A stretch of DNA of 64,000 nucleotides from positions 372,001 through 436,000 of the forward strand of contig NZ_PQBZ01000002.1 of assembly GCF_002964665.1 (NCBI RefSeq). The letters run 5' to 3'. Position 1 is the stretch's first letter. Each line of letters opens with the position of its first letter. Source of the stretch: Pseudoalteromonas sp. T1lg23B. GTDB lineage: Bacteria > Pseudomonadota > Gammaproteobacteria > Enterobacterales > Alteromonadaceae. The notes under the pieces are model-generated. The model was not told the DNA's origin. It saw only the letters and a list, made by a program, of their open reading frames with translations, and ran no database searches. Below are positions 1 through 7,953 of the stretch, in pieces. The position numbers and the translations under genes were made by a program.

Positions 1-2
1 TC

Positions 3-593
3 CAACTAATTAAATCGTTTAATGGTGACACTTTATCATTTTACCCCGGCTCTCCAAAGATAGCAGAGCACCATTTAAGACGTCAGGATAAAGGCTGGTT
101 TTTCGAGTTACATCCTAAAGACTTAGCTTTGCTCCAGCAAAACATGCAAGGTAAAAAATCCTTACGAGTACGTGGTGAAGATGGCTTCAAGGGGTTACTA
201 GCGCTTGTGCCACCAGCTTCCAAACGTGCGGTAGTCCTTATGGATCCTCCCTATGAAATCAAAACTGACTATCAACAAGCCGCAACCATGATAGTTAAAG
301 CACACAAGCGCTTTGCAGCTGGTACATATATGATCTGGTATCCAGTGGTGTCGCGCAGCCGTATAGATTTGCTCGAACAAACACTGATTGACTCTGGTAT
401 GCGTAATATTCAGCTTTTTGAGTTGGCAACGGAACAGGACACAGAGCAACATGGGATGACCGCTTCGGGTATGATAGTTATCAATCCGCCATGGACTCTA
501 AAAAAGTCATTAGATGAAGTACTTCCTGAACTAGTCAAGCACTTGAGTAAAGCAAGTGGATTCTATCGTAGCGAACAGCTTGTACCGGAGTAG
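3..593 (+). CDS. rlmJ: 23S rRNA (adenine-2030-N6)-methyltransferase RlmJ, 5' partial
   Basis: The frame is open from the first bases of the window, so the N-terminus lies outside; 196 residues remain of a family protein of about 280. Visible landmarks match RlmJ: YPGSPxIA near the left edge, ELHP, the DPPYE catalytic motif of N6-adenine methyltransferases at about residue 81 of the visible part, then KTDYQ, WYPVV and a C-terminal GMTASGMIVINPPW block. RlmJ methylates A2030 of 23S rRNA using S-adenosylmethionine. An ATG at 129 is internal and would drop the substrate-binding part, so it is not the start. A hairpin follows at 624-645. Confidence 0.95.
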   Translation, partial: QLIKSFNGDTLSFYPGSPKIAEHHLRRQDKGWFFELHPKDLALLQQNMQGKKSLRVRGEDGFKGLLALVPPASKRAVVLMDPPYEIKTDYQQAATMIVKAHKRFAAGTYMIWYPVVSRSRIDLLEQTLIDSGMRNIQLFELATEQDTEQHGMTASGMIVINPPWTLKKSLDEVLPELVKHLSKASGFYRSEQLVPE

Positions 594-623
594 TGAAGTA
601 GAAGGTTGAGTGAACAACATCGT

Positions 624-645
624 TAAGCCCCTGCGAAGGGGCTTA
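624..645. terminator. Hairpin between convergent rlmJ and PhnA-family gene
   Basis: An 8-bp perfect stem (TAAGCCCC/GGGGCTTA) closes a 6-base loop. It sits between the rlmJ stop and the stop of the opposing gene. A short T run follows on the + strand only after about 10 bases, so it may serve as a bidirectional terminator of moderate strength. Confidence 0.6.
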
Positions 646-652
646 GATATTG

Positions 653-1219
653 CTACTTTTTAACATATTTAGTAAGGATAACAATGCGTTGCCCTTCAAC
701 TCGACCTTCGATATGTTCAGGGTTAGAGGTTAAACCTATGTTGCGTACGGCGGTACCACGCTTCGCCACTAAAGAGCTACCTTTCACATCTAAATCTTTG
801 ATTAACACAACGGTATCTCCTGCACTTAAGCGCACGCCATTGCTATCAAGATGGACAATATCTTCTTCCACCGCCAGAGCCTGCTGTGCCCAGCTTCGTG
901 TGTCGTCTTCTAGGTAAAGCATATCGAGGGCATCTTGGGCCCAACCGTTGTCAGTGGCTAGACGCTTTAACATTCGATATGCCACAACTTGTACCGCAGG
1001 TACCTGACTCCACATACTGTCGTTTAGACAATGCCAATGATTTGCCTGCAAATCGGTTTTGCCTTCAACTTGCGCCTTACAGGTTTCACAAAGATACACA
1101 CATTTGTCTGAATGCGCTTCAGCAACAGGTGGAACTTCATAAACCGATAGTGCATTCGTGCTGGCGCAAAGTTCACATTGCTGATTACTGCGTGTTTGGA
1201 GGGTGGCCTCGATACTCAT
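653..1219 (-). CDS. PhnA-family zinc-ribbon protein
   Basis: A 188-residue protein with an N-terminal zinc ribbon (Cys15, Cys18, Cys44, Cys47; Cys40 is extra) and a C-terminal PhnA/YjdM domain at about 122-188, recognisable by LSAGDTVVLIKDLDVKGSS and the closing KYVKK. It is longer than the E. coli protein of about 110 residues because of a middle segment of about 70 residues between ribbon and core. PhnA was named from the phosphonate operon, but family members mostly lie away from phosphonate genes, as here, and the biochemical role is unsettled. The neighbourhood gives no hint of phosphonate use. Confidence 0.85.
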   Translation of the reverse strand: MSIEATLQTRSNQQCELCASTNALSVYEVPPVAEAHSDKCVYLCETCKAQVEGKTDLQANHWHCLNDSMWSQVPAVQVVAYRMLKRLATDNGWAQDALDMLYLEDDTRSWAQQALAVEEDIVHLDSNGVRLSAGDTVVLIKDLDVKGSSLVAKRGTAVRNIGLTSNPEHIEGRVEGQRIVILTKYVKK

Positions 1220-1255
1220 AACTTATTCCCGTAGGCAAAAGGCGCATTATACTGC

Positions 1256-1993
1256 TCAATGTCCAAGCATGCCAGCGGTGGGGATCGATTGCACGTAGCG
1301 TTGGGTTATGTTTTTGAAGAAAGCTTGCTGGTGTAAAGTCTCAATCGCCTGATTGATTACGGGCAGAAGGGTTTTATGCTTGGCTTGTAAGCGCATATGC
1401 ATCTCACCTTGAGAATGTAGAGAATTAAAATAAATGGCTATATCTAATTCCTTTGCCCAATAAATTGCAGGTAGATCTCCAATGATCGCCAGATCAACAC
1501 GACCTCTGGCTAGTGCCTGTAACAACTCTTTTTCGGAATTAAAGTCAATTCGCTCAAAATGCTCGTCATCATGATAGTAATAGCCTCGAACAGTGCCGAT
1601 TTCAGCTCCTTTAAGTTGAGGCTCAGATGATAGCTTTTTTGTTGATACTATATATTCATCCACAGATATGATGGCATTGGAATACACAAAACGGGGATCA
1701 TTGCGCTGCTGTTCGTTAAGCCAACTGGGGCTGATAAGGTCAAAGTCTATTTTGCCTGTTTCTAGATATAAAACCGTCCTTTTGGCGGGCAGAAGTAAAT
1801 TGTTACCTTCAATATTGGCGGTTTTCAAAATGGCTGTGACAACTTCCGGCAAAATACCGGGTTGTTTGGGGTCATGTGTATAGTAGGGATAATAGTTCCC
1901 TGAGCCACTTACACTGTAAGTGAGTTGTGTATTGGTATTAGCATTTAGCGAGCCTAAAAAACAAAAAGCGGCTATCATTATTAAAGTTCTCAT
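1256..1993 (-). CDS. Periplasmic solute-binding protein (SBP family 3-like)
   Basis: The 245-residue product begins with a signal peptide (about residues 1-18, MRTLIMIAAFCFLGSLNA) and continues as a type II periplasmic binding fold: a YYPYY...GILPEVVTAIL segment near the N-terminus and LARGRVDLAIIGDLPAIYWAK in the second lobe are typical of bacterial extracellular solute-binding family 3. No ABC permease or ATPase gene lies beside it, so it may be an orphan binding protein, as is common in Alteromonadales. The ligand cannot be told from the sequence. Confidence 0.75.
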   Translation of the reverse strand: MRTLIMIAAFCFLGSLNANTNTQLTYSVSGSGNYYPYYTHDPKQPGILPEVVTAILKTANIEGNNLLLPAKRTVLYLETGKIDFDLISPSWLNEQQRNDPRFVYSNAIISVDEYIVSTKKLSSEPQLKGAEIGTVRGYYYHDDEHFERIDFNSEKELLQALARGRVDLAIIGDLPAIYWAKELDIAIYFNSLHSQGEMHMRLQAKHKTLLPVINQAIETLHQQAFFKNITQRYVQSIPTAGMLGH

Positions 1994-2155
1994 ATGCTTA
2001 TACTAGCCCAACAATCTGATTATGATCAATTATCGTAAAGACCTAGTTGTTTATGAGTTTAAATATGCAAGTTAAACTTTTATTTGCCCGACACCAGAGC
2101 ATCACGTATTCTGAATCGTAGGCTACGGCTATTGATGCGCTAGAGAAGGATGTAG

Positions 2156-3424
2156 ATGTTAATGAGTGGCACCGTTACGAAAGTAAAAAATACAGCCGTA
2201 CAATACATTGCGCGTCAGGCTATTCTTGATGCCGATCGCAAGATATATGCGTACGAACTGCTATACAGGGATTCTAATAACAATGCCTTTCCTATGGGGG
2301 TGTCTGATAGCCAAGCAACAGGCAGAATGTTTTTTAACTCACTGATGTTTGTGGGTGTAGAGCGATTAGCTGCTGGGCAGCGCGCTTTTATTAATTTATC
2401 TGATGAATCTTTGCTACAAGAATTACCAAATCTGCTAAAGCCGGATAATTTAGTGGTAGAAATTGTTGAACGTTCCAAAAACATTCCCGAGCTGGTGAGA
2501 ATTGTCGCGGCGCTGAAAAAGCGTGGTTATCGTTTCGCATTAGATGATTACGATGGCGATCCAAGATGGCAGCCGCTTATTAAGCTCATGTCCTATATTA
2601 AGCTCGAAATTGAAGCGCCCATCATTAAAACGACAATGATGATTAAAAAGCTCAAGCGCAGCTATCCTGATGTAAAGATCATCGTTGAACGAATTGAGAC
2701 GCAAGAACATTATGCATTCGTTAAGAATGCCGGCGCTGACTATTTTCAAGGATTTTACTTCGCGCGCCCAGAAATGCTCAATCATGGCAATATAGAGCCC
2801 TCTAAAATCATCGTATTTGACCTGCTACGCTGTACAGCGAAACCCGATCTGTGTTTTAGAGAGATACAAGAGCGGGTCGCAAAAGATCTTAGTCTGACGG
2901 CTCGGGTCCTTAAATTAGCGAATTCTAAAGCGGGTAATCAAAAGATCGAAATGAAATCCATTTCTCAGGCGGTTATCTACCTGGGAGAAGATGCTATTCG
3001 TCAATTTGTAAGGGTGCTTGCTTTAAGCGAGTTGGGTGTCGATAAGCCCGCTGAACTGACGAAAATGGGGTTGATGAGAGCGAAGTTTATGCAGCTATTT
3101 TTGCATCCTGGTGGTGAAGAAATGGCTGAGCAGGGCTATCTAATTGGTTTGATGTCAGTATTGGATGCGGTTTTGGAAGTTGAGCTATCCGTCATAGTTG
3201 CTGAATTTTCATTGGACAGCTCGCTCAGTAGTGCGCTACTCAATTATCAGGGTCTGTTAGGTGGTGCGTTAAAATTGACTTTGGCGATTGAGAAAAATGA
3301 TTGGCAAGACGCAGAAATGATCCTCAAAGCGATTCGTCCTGCCACCAAAACTAAGTACCTATATGACTTTGCGTTGGAAAGTAGAGACTATGCTGATGAT
3401 GTTTTTTCAGTTGTCAAAAGCTAA
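2156..3424 (+). CDS. EAL-HDOD domain signalling protein
   Basis: A soluble 422-residue protein with an EAL domain at about 16-215 and an HDOD domain at about 216-400. The EAL part keeps many metal and substrate residues (ELL in place of EAL, INLS, VEIVE, LDD, VERIE, QGFYFARP), but loop 6, normally DFGTG, reads DYDGDP, and the usual KID is KLE. Catalysis of c-di-GMP hydrolysis is therefore doubtful, as in the YuxH/CdgJ-type family. HDOD domains usually act in protein-protein signalling. Its stop codon overlaps the stop of the opposing ppx gene by 4 bases. Confidence 0.85.
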   Translation: MLMSGTVTKVKNTAVQYIARQAILDADRKIYAYELLYRDSNNNAFPMGVSDSQATGRMFFNSLMFVGVERLAAGQRAFINLSDESLLQELPNLLKPDNLVVEIVERSKNIPELVRIVAALKKRGYRFALDDYDGDPRWQPLIKLMSYIKLEIEAPIIKTTMMIKKLKRSYPDVKIIVERIETQEHYAFVKNAGADYFQGFYFARPEMLNHGNIEPSKIIVFDLLRCTAKPDLCFREIQERVAKDLSLTARVLKLANSKAGNQKIEMKSISQAVIYLGEDAIRQFVRVLALSELGVDKPAELTKMGLMRAKFMQLFLHPGGEEMAEQGYLIGLMSVLDAVLEVELSVIVAEFSLDSSLSSALLNYQGLLGGALKLTLAIEKNDWQDAEMILKAIRPATKTKYLYDFALESRDYADDVFSVVKS

Positions 3425-4896
3425 ACATAATTCAGGTTGAGGTTTAATTTTCTCAAGTGATGTTGCTCTTGTGCGAGATCTGCCGCCATCAAAGTATTTT
3501 CATCTAGCCAGTCACTGGTAAATTCCACGAGTAGAGTGTCAGCATAACTGCTCAACTTCACCTCAGGAATGAGTGCGTCCTGACGTTTGGCATTGAGCAA
3601 CACGGCGAGTCTAAACAAACTTAATAAGCGTGAGAACTTGCCCATTTCAATCGCACTACACAATTTCAGTTCGCGAATTTTGATTTTTTTTCGATAAAAA
3701 CGGATGAGGTAACTCAGCACTTGCTGTTGCTCTTGAGTAAAGCCTGGTAATTGGCTATGACTCACAATGTAAGCACTATGACGGTGTAGCCCTGAGGAAT
3801 TGATAACTAGGCCTACCTCATGAAGTTGTGCAGCCCAGCAAAGGAGTTGTAAGTCGAGTTTTTGTAATGACCAGTTCGCAGCGAGCTGCTGGTAAAACTG
3901 GTTGAGTGTATGACAAATATTCGCACTATGTTGCGTGTCGACATTGTAATGTTCACTGAGAGTTTGGATGGTACGGGTGCGGATATCAAACTCATCATTT
4001 TGCGATATTTCGTGCAATAGCCCATCGCGCAATGCATGGTCGCAGTAATAAAGTTCAGTGATGTTTAGCTGTGCAAATACCGCCAGCAGCACAACAAGGC
4101 CTCCAGCGATAGTGGCTTTACGCTCTTCAGATAACCCTTCTATGAGCAAAGTATCGCAGTTTTTAGACTGTAAAATCTGTGCTTTTATTTTCAGCAGCAC
4201 CTCGGTTGTTAGCGTATTTTGGTCAAACTGCGCCGCGATCGCATGTAATGCTTTGATGGTTCCTGAGGTACCATAACAGCGCTGCCAGCCCATCTTTTTG
4301 TAGCTAGCCGTGATGGGTTCCAATAATTGCTCAGCGCGAATTTGTGCTCTATTAAAGCGCTTTTCTGATAGGCGACCACGATTAAAAAACTGCTGTGAGA
4401 TGTTCACACAGCCCATATTTCTGCTGGTGAGAAGCTTGTGGGTAAAATGCTCACCGATAATGAGTTCCGTACTTCCTCCGCCAATATCAATCACGAGTCG
4501 GTTGCCTTCGCTGTGTTCATTGTTGGCAACTCCCTGATAAATGAGTCGAGCTTCTTCTTGACCTGAAATCACGTTGATTTTGAAAGGGAAGCACTGTTTT
4601 GCTTTAACTAAAAATTGCTGAATATTTTTGCAATTCCTAAGTGTATAGGTCGCCACAACCTGTACATGGCTATGAGGGAAATTTTGTAACGTCGCAGCAA
4701 ATTGTTTCAGGACAGCCAACGCTCTTTCCATTGCAGATGCGCTGAGCTTCATATCGGCAGTAAGTCCAGCCGCTAGGTTAACGCGTTGCTTTTCTTTGTG
4801 CAGAACTTGAAAGCGACCATCAATTTCTCTAGCAACTAATAAATGAAAGCTGTTTGAACCTAGGTCTACCGCAGCAATAGAGGGGTATTCTGTCAT
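3421..4896 (-). CDS. ppx: Exopolyphosphatase
   Basis: Ppx removes terminal phosphate from inorganic polyphosphate. The protein (491 residues from the chosen ATG) shows the actin-like ATPase landmarks: AAVDLGSNSFH at residues 8-18, the catalytic-glutamate region SGQEEARLIYQG, VIDIGGGSTELIIGE, YGTSGTIKA, and a C-terminal HD-like region with LHEVGLVINSSGLHRHSAYI, which marks the Ppx/GppA family with the Ppx extension. The start at 4896 overlaps the ppk1 stop as ATGA and has AAGAG about 7 bases upstream; an in-frame ATG at 4920 would add 8 residues and has a weaker ribosome site. Co-transcription with ppk1 is the usual arrangement. Confidence 0.93.
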   Translation of the reverse strand: MTEYPSIAAVDLGSNSFHLLVAREIDGRFQVLHKEKQRVNLAAGLTADMKLSASAMERALAVLKQFAATLQNFPHSHVQVVATYTLRNCKNIQQFLVKAKQCFPFKINVISGQEEARLIYQGVANNEHSEGNRLVIDIGGGSTELIIGEHFTHKLLTSRNMGCVNISQQFFNRGRLSEKRFNRAQIRAEQLLEPITASYKKMGWQRCYGTSGTIKALHAIAAQFDQNTLTTEVLLKIKAQILQSKNCDTLLIEGLSEERKATIAGGLVVLLAVFAQLNITELYYCDHALRDGLLHEISQNDEFDIRTRTIQTLSEHYNVDTQHSANICHTLNQFYQQLAANWSLQKLDLQLLCWAAQLHEVGLVINSSGLHRHSAYIVSHSQLPGFTQEQQQVLSYLIRFYRKKIKIRELKLCSAIEMGKFSRLLSLFRLAVLLNAKRQDALIPEVKLSSYADTLLVEFTSDWLDENTLMAADLAQEQHHLRKLNLNLNYV

Positions 4897-6980
4897 AGTG
4901 AACTCTTGTTGCTTTCCCATTTCTTGAGGTGATCATAGATAGCAATTTGTGAGCGTATTTTTTTACGATTACCACGTCTCACGTACTGATTTTTCTGGTC
5001 CGAGTCGATAATACGGGCTTTAGTTCGATCACGAAATTGTAGTTCTAGGATATCAATGATGAGCTGTTTTAGCGTGTCGCTGTAAATGGGGACTCCAACT
5101 TCAACTCGATGGTCGAGGTTACGGGTCATCCAGTCTGCTGATGAAATAAAAACAAGGGGGTGTCCAAGGTTTTCAAACACCATAACACGGGGATGCTCTA
5201 GAAAACGGTCAACAATGCTGATCACTTTAATGTTTTCGCTAAAGCGCGGTAAGCCCGGTACTAAAGCGCACATACCTCGTACGATAATCCTAACTTTAAC
5301 ACCAAGGCGGGCTGCAGAGTACAATTTATCAACCAATTGCTTATCAACTAAGTTATTTATTTTTATGGTTATTTTCGCTATTTTTCCTTGCTCAGCATGC
5401 TTCATTTCTTGATCGATTAGATCAAGAATACGATCTCTGGCATTGAGTGGGGAGATCATGAGGTGTTCAAAATGAAAAGGACGATAGCTGCTTTCAATAA
5501 ACCTAAAAACACTGTCACACTCTTCGCAAATATCCTGATGTTTTGTGAATAGGCTGAAGTCGGTGTATATTTTCGCGGTTTTCTCGTGAAAATTCCCCGT
5601 ACCAATATGTGCATACTTAACAATCTTTCCCTTCTCTCGACGATGGATTACGCAAAGTTTACTGTGCACCTTCAACGCAGGGATCCCAACCATTACTTTA
5701 ATTCCAGCCTCGCTTAGGCGTTTTGCCCACTCGATATTATTTTGCTCGTCGAATCGTGCTTTCAATTCAACCATTACTGTGATGTGTTTGCCATTTTTTG
5801 CGGCATTGATAAGCGACGCAACCATTCTAGAGTTGCTGGCTACACGGTATATGTTGACCTTGATTTGTGTGACGTAGGGATCAAAGGCCGCTTGGCGAAC
5901 ATATTCCAGTAAGTGATTAAAGGTATGATAGGGGTAGTAGAGTAAAATATCTTGCTCTGCAATAGCTGAAAACACGCTTGTATGTTGCTTAAATGCCTGA
6001 CTTTGTAGTGGTGGCAGAGGTTTATTTTCTAAATGACGACGGCCAATATTAGGAAAGGCGATAAAATCTCTAAAGTTTCTATAACGACCGCCAGGGATCA
6101 GGGCATCTTGATGGGTAACACCGAGGCGTTTTTTCATCACCTTTAGCATTTCTTCTGGCATTGACTCATCGTAAACCAGCCTGACAGGTTCTGCATATAG
6201 CCTTTGTTTCAGGCCTTTTGACATTTTATCAAGCAGCCCTTCTTCTATTTCATCATCAAGATTGTATTCTGCGTCTCTGGTCAATTTTATAGCGTACCCT
6301 TCGATACTGTCGAAATGGAAAAAGCTATTGAATACCTCGCGAAGAAAAAATTGTACGATGTCATCTAACATCACTATATGTTTTTGTCGCCGAGAGCGTT
6401 CAGGCGGCAGTTGTACAAATCGTGCGAGTCGGTCAGTGGGCACTTCCAACAAAGCGTAGTGCTGTTTTTCACCATTCATATGTACAAACAAATAGGTCAT
6501 GTTGTCGTTCATATTGTCCGAGTAGTCTTTGTTTTCGGTTAACAACATAGGCGACATATTCGGTAGGACTTGATCTTCAAAGTAGCTCTTCAACCAATTT
6601 TGATGAAATTCGGATAGATCGTGAGGTTGGCTTAGGTGAATATGATATTTCTCAAGATCCTTCAAAATTTGTTTGTGTATATAGGTAAATTTTTTACCCA
6701 GCTCTAATACTTTTTTATTTATTTGACTAAGCAGTGCTTCGTCTTCATCAAAGTTCGTATTGGGTAAGTTATTAAGTAGCACACGGCGCTTAACATCGGC
6801 CACGCGCACTTGGAAAAACTCGTCGAGATTGTTCGAAAAGATCCCAAGAAAGCGGATCCGTTCAATGATAGGGTTGCTGCTATCTTTCGCTTCTTGTAAT
6901 ACGCGTTCGTTAAATGACAGCCAACTTAATTCTTTTGCAAAATAACTAACAGTTTTCGGTTGGGATGGTAGAACTTGCAT
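4893..6980 (-). CDS. ppk1: Polyphosphate kinase 1
   Basis: Ppk1 reversibly makes polyphosphate from ATP. The 695-residue product matches the E. coli enzyme along its length: N domain KELSWLSFNERVLQEA, the middle domain with LLYYPYHTF and FDPYVTQIKVNIYRVA, catalytic histidine region LKVHSKLCVI (the autophosphorylated His) and YAHIGTGNFHEKTA, and the C-terminal SSADWMTRNLDHRVEV block. ATG at 6980 is preferred, with GGGT just upstream; a GTG at 6992 in frame would add four residues. It is the first gene of the ppk1-ppx pair and lies behind a probable Pho box at 7028-7045. Confidence 0.96.
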   Translation of the reverse strand: MQVLPSQPKTVSYFAKELSWLSFNERVLQEAKDSSNPIIERIRFLGIFSNNLDEFFQVRVADVKRRVLLNNLPNTNFDEDEALLSQINKKVLELGKKFTYIHKQILKDLEKYHIHLSQPHDLSEFHQNWLKSYFEDQVLPNMSPMLLTENKDYSDNMNDNMTYLFVHMNGEKQHYALLEVPTDRLARFVQLPPERSRRQKHIVMLDDIVQFFLREVFNSFFHFDSIEGYAIKLTRDAEYNLDDEIEEGLLDKMSKGLKQRLYAEPVRLVYDESMPEEMLKVMKKRLGVTHQDALIPGGRYRNFRDFIAFPNIGRRHLENKPLPPLQSQAFKQHTSVFSAIAEQDILLYYPYHTFNHLLEYVRQAAFDPYVTQIKVNIYRVASNSRMVASLINAAKNGKHITVMVELKARFDEQNNIEWAKRLSEAGIKVMVGIPALKVHSKLCVIHRREKGKIVKYAHIGTGNFHEKTAKIYTDFSLFTKHQDICEECDSVFRFIESSYRPFHFEHLMISPLNARDRILDLIDQEMKHAEQGKIAKITIKINNLVDKQLVDKLYSAARLGVKVRIIVRGMCALVPGLPRFSENIKVISIVDRFLEHPRVMVFENLGHPLVFISSADWMTRNLDHRVEVGVPIYSDTLKQLIIDILELQFRDRTKARIIDSDQKNQYVRRGNRKKIRSQIAIYDHLKKWESNKSSL

Positions 6981-7011
6981 GTTGATACCCACGACAAATA
7001 AGCTGGGTAAA

Positions 7012-7045
7012 AATATAGGTCCATAATGTGACGTCGGTATGACAA
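7012..7045 (-). promoter_or_regulatory. Probable Pho box and -10 element upstream of ppk1
   Basis: On the minus strand 7045-7028 reads TTGTCATACCGACGTCAC, two half-sites with the 11-base period of PhoB boxes; I count 12 matches of 18 to the enterobacterial Pho box. A TATATT at 7017-7012 lies exactly 10 bases downstream, the same spacing as at pstC. The first half-site is good and the second is partial, so this is weaker than the pstC box. Confidence 0.5.
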
Positions 7046-7074
7046 GTGTCTTTCAAAACGACGACTTGTCATAC
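7037..7074. repeat. 11-bp perfect inverted repeat in the ppk1 leader
   Basis: GTATGACAAGT (7037-7047) and its exact reverse complement (7064-7074) flank a 16-base spacer. One arm overlaps the probable Pho box. It could be a hairpin at the end of the upstream gcvR-like transcript or a second regulator-binding half-site. Confidence 0.6.
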
Positions 7075-7124
7075 GATCTGTTCGTGGCAATAAAATCAAT
7101 ACGCTTGTTAGTATGTGAGAGACG

Positions 7125-7631
7125 TTACTCTGTTTCTATATCGACAATTAGGTCGCTGGTTATTGATTCAAGTGCATCAATAACATTGTCTTTATTCATG
7201 CCAATAGGCAAAGTAACTGTGGCAAATGCACTGAATATAGGGACTCCCCAATTTGGAGCACTTTGTTGTCTTGAATTTAGATGCGTAATATTGGCGCCTT
7301 TGTGGCGGATCACGCTGGCGAGCTCTTGTACAATACCTGGACGGTCATTGCCTGTGATCACCAAATTAATGGTTTCAGGCGTTTCTTGCCCGCTTATTAT
7401 ATCACCGCTTTCCATTCTTATGTCCAATCCTGGTAAGCGAGCCAAACCATCACGAAGTTCTTGTAAGTGTTCTTCGGCAACCTCGACTTGAACTATCCCT
7501 GCAAATTGTCCTGCCAAGTGGCTAAGGTTACTGGTGAGCCAATTGCCGTGATGTGCAAGCACGGCCGAAGATATCTCTTCAACTAGACCAGTGCGGTCTT
7601 TTCCTATTATTGTTAAAACTAACTGCTTCAT
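7125..7631 (-). CDS. Tandem ACT-domain protein, GcvR-like
   Basis: A 168-residue soluble protein with two ACT domains, at about 1-75 (MKQLVLTIIGKDRTGLVEEIS) and 85-165 (INLVITGNDRPGIVQELA). This is the architecture of GcvR, the protein that holds the glycine-cleavage activator GcvA in check when glycine is scarce, and also of generic ACT regulators. ACT domains bind amino acids or other small ligands. No gcv gene is nearby, so the glycine-cleavage role rests on family resemblance only. It lies upstream of ppk1 on the same strand with about 145 bases between, including a promoter for ppk1. Confidence 0.75.
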   Translation of the reverse strand: MKQLVLTIIGKDRTGLVEEISSAVLAHHGNWLTSNLSHLAGQFAGIVQVEVAEEHLQELRDGLARLPGLDIRMESGDIISGQETPETINLVITGNDRPGIVQELASVIRHKGANITHLNSRQQSAPNWGVPIFSAFATVTLPIGMNKDNVIDALESITSDLIVDIETE

Positions 7632-7887
7632 AATGCGTGTCTCTTATTATTTTTGCCATGAATAAATACATAGCGGTGAAAAAAAAACGGCTTCGATAAA
7701 TGAGGGTACGATCCTTATACATAGCCTCAATGGTAGATTCCGCGTTCTAAGATTAGTTCACCAATTTATGATGTCCAACCGAATTGCATGTTGGTTTGTA
7801 AAGAAATGAAAACAATCCGTTTTGTGTTAAGTCAGCAATAATTTAGTCACAAATTGTACCCGATATTATAATATTCCCCCGAGCTCG

Positions 7888-7921
7888 GTGTAACATAACT
7901 GTCATCTTGATGAAATATAAT
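7888..7921 (+). promoter_or_regulatory. Pho box and -10 element of the pst operon
   Basis: Bases 7888-7905 read GTGTAACATAACTGTCAT, matching 15 of 18 positions of the PhoB consensus (two CTGTCAT repeats, 11-base period). A perfect TATAAT lies at 7916-7921 with a 10-base gap, the geometry of PhoB-activated promoters in which the box replaces the -35. The start codon of pstC follows 32 bases further on. The rest of the 320-base gap from 7632 is AT-rich and shows no gene. Confidence 0.82.
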
Positions 7922-7953
7922 GCCCGCCAACTTTAAAATGAAAGGGTGTTTTG

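Noticed and set aside
886-1221. 111-residue open frame on the + strand opposite the PhnA-family gene
   Set aside because: It mirrors the real gene, has no ribosome site, and its product resembles no family.
2156-3424. EAL-HDOD gene as an active c-di-GMP phosphodiesterase
   Set aside because: Loop 6 and the KID motif are altered; activity cannot be claimed from the sequence.
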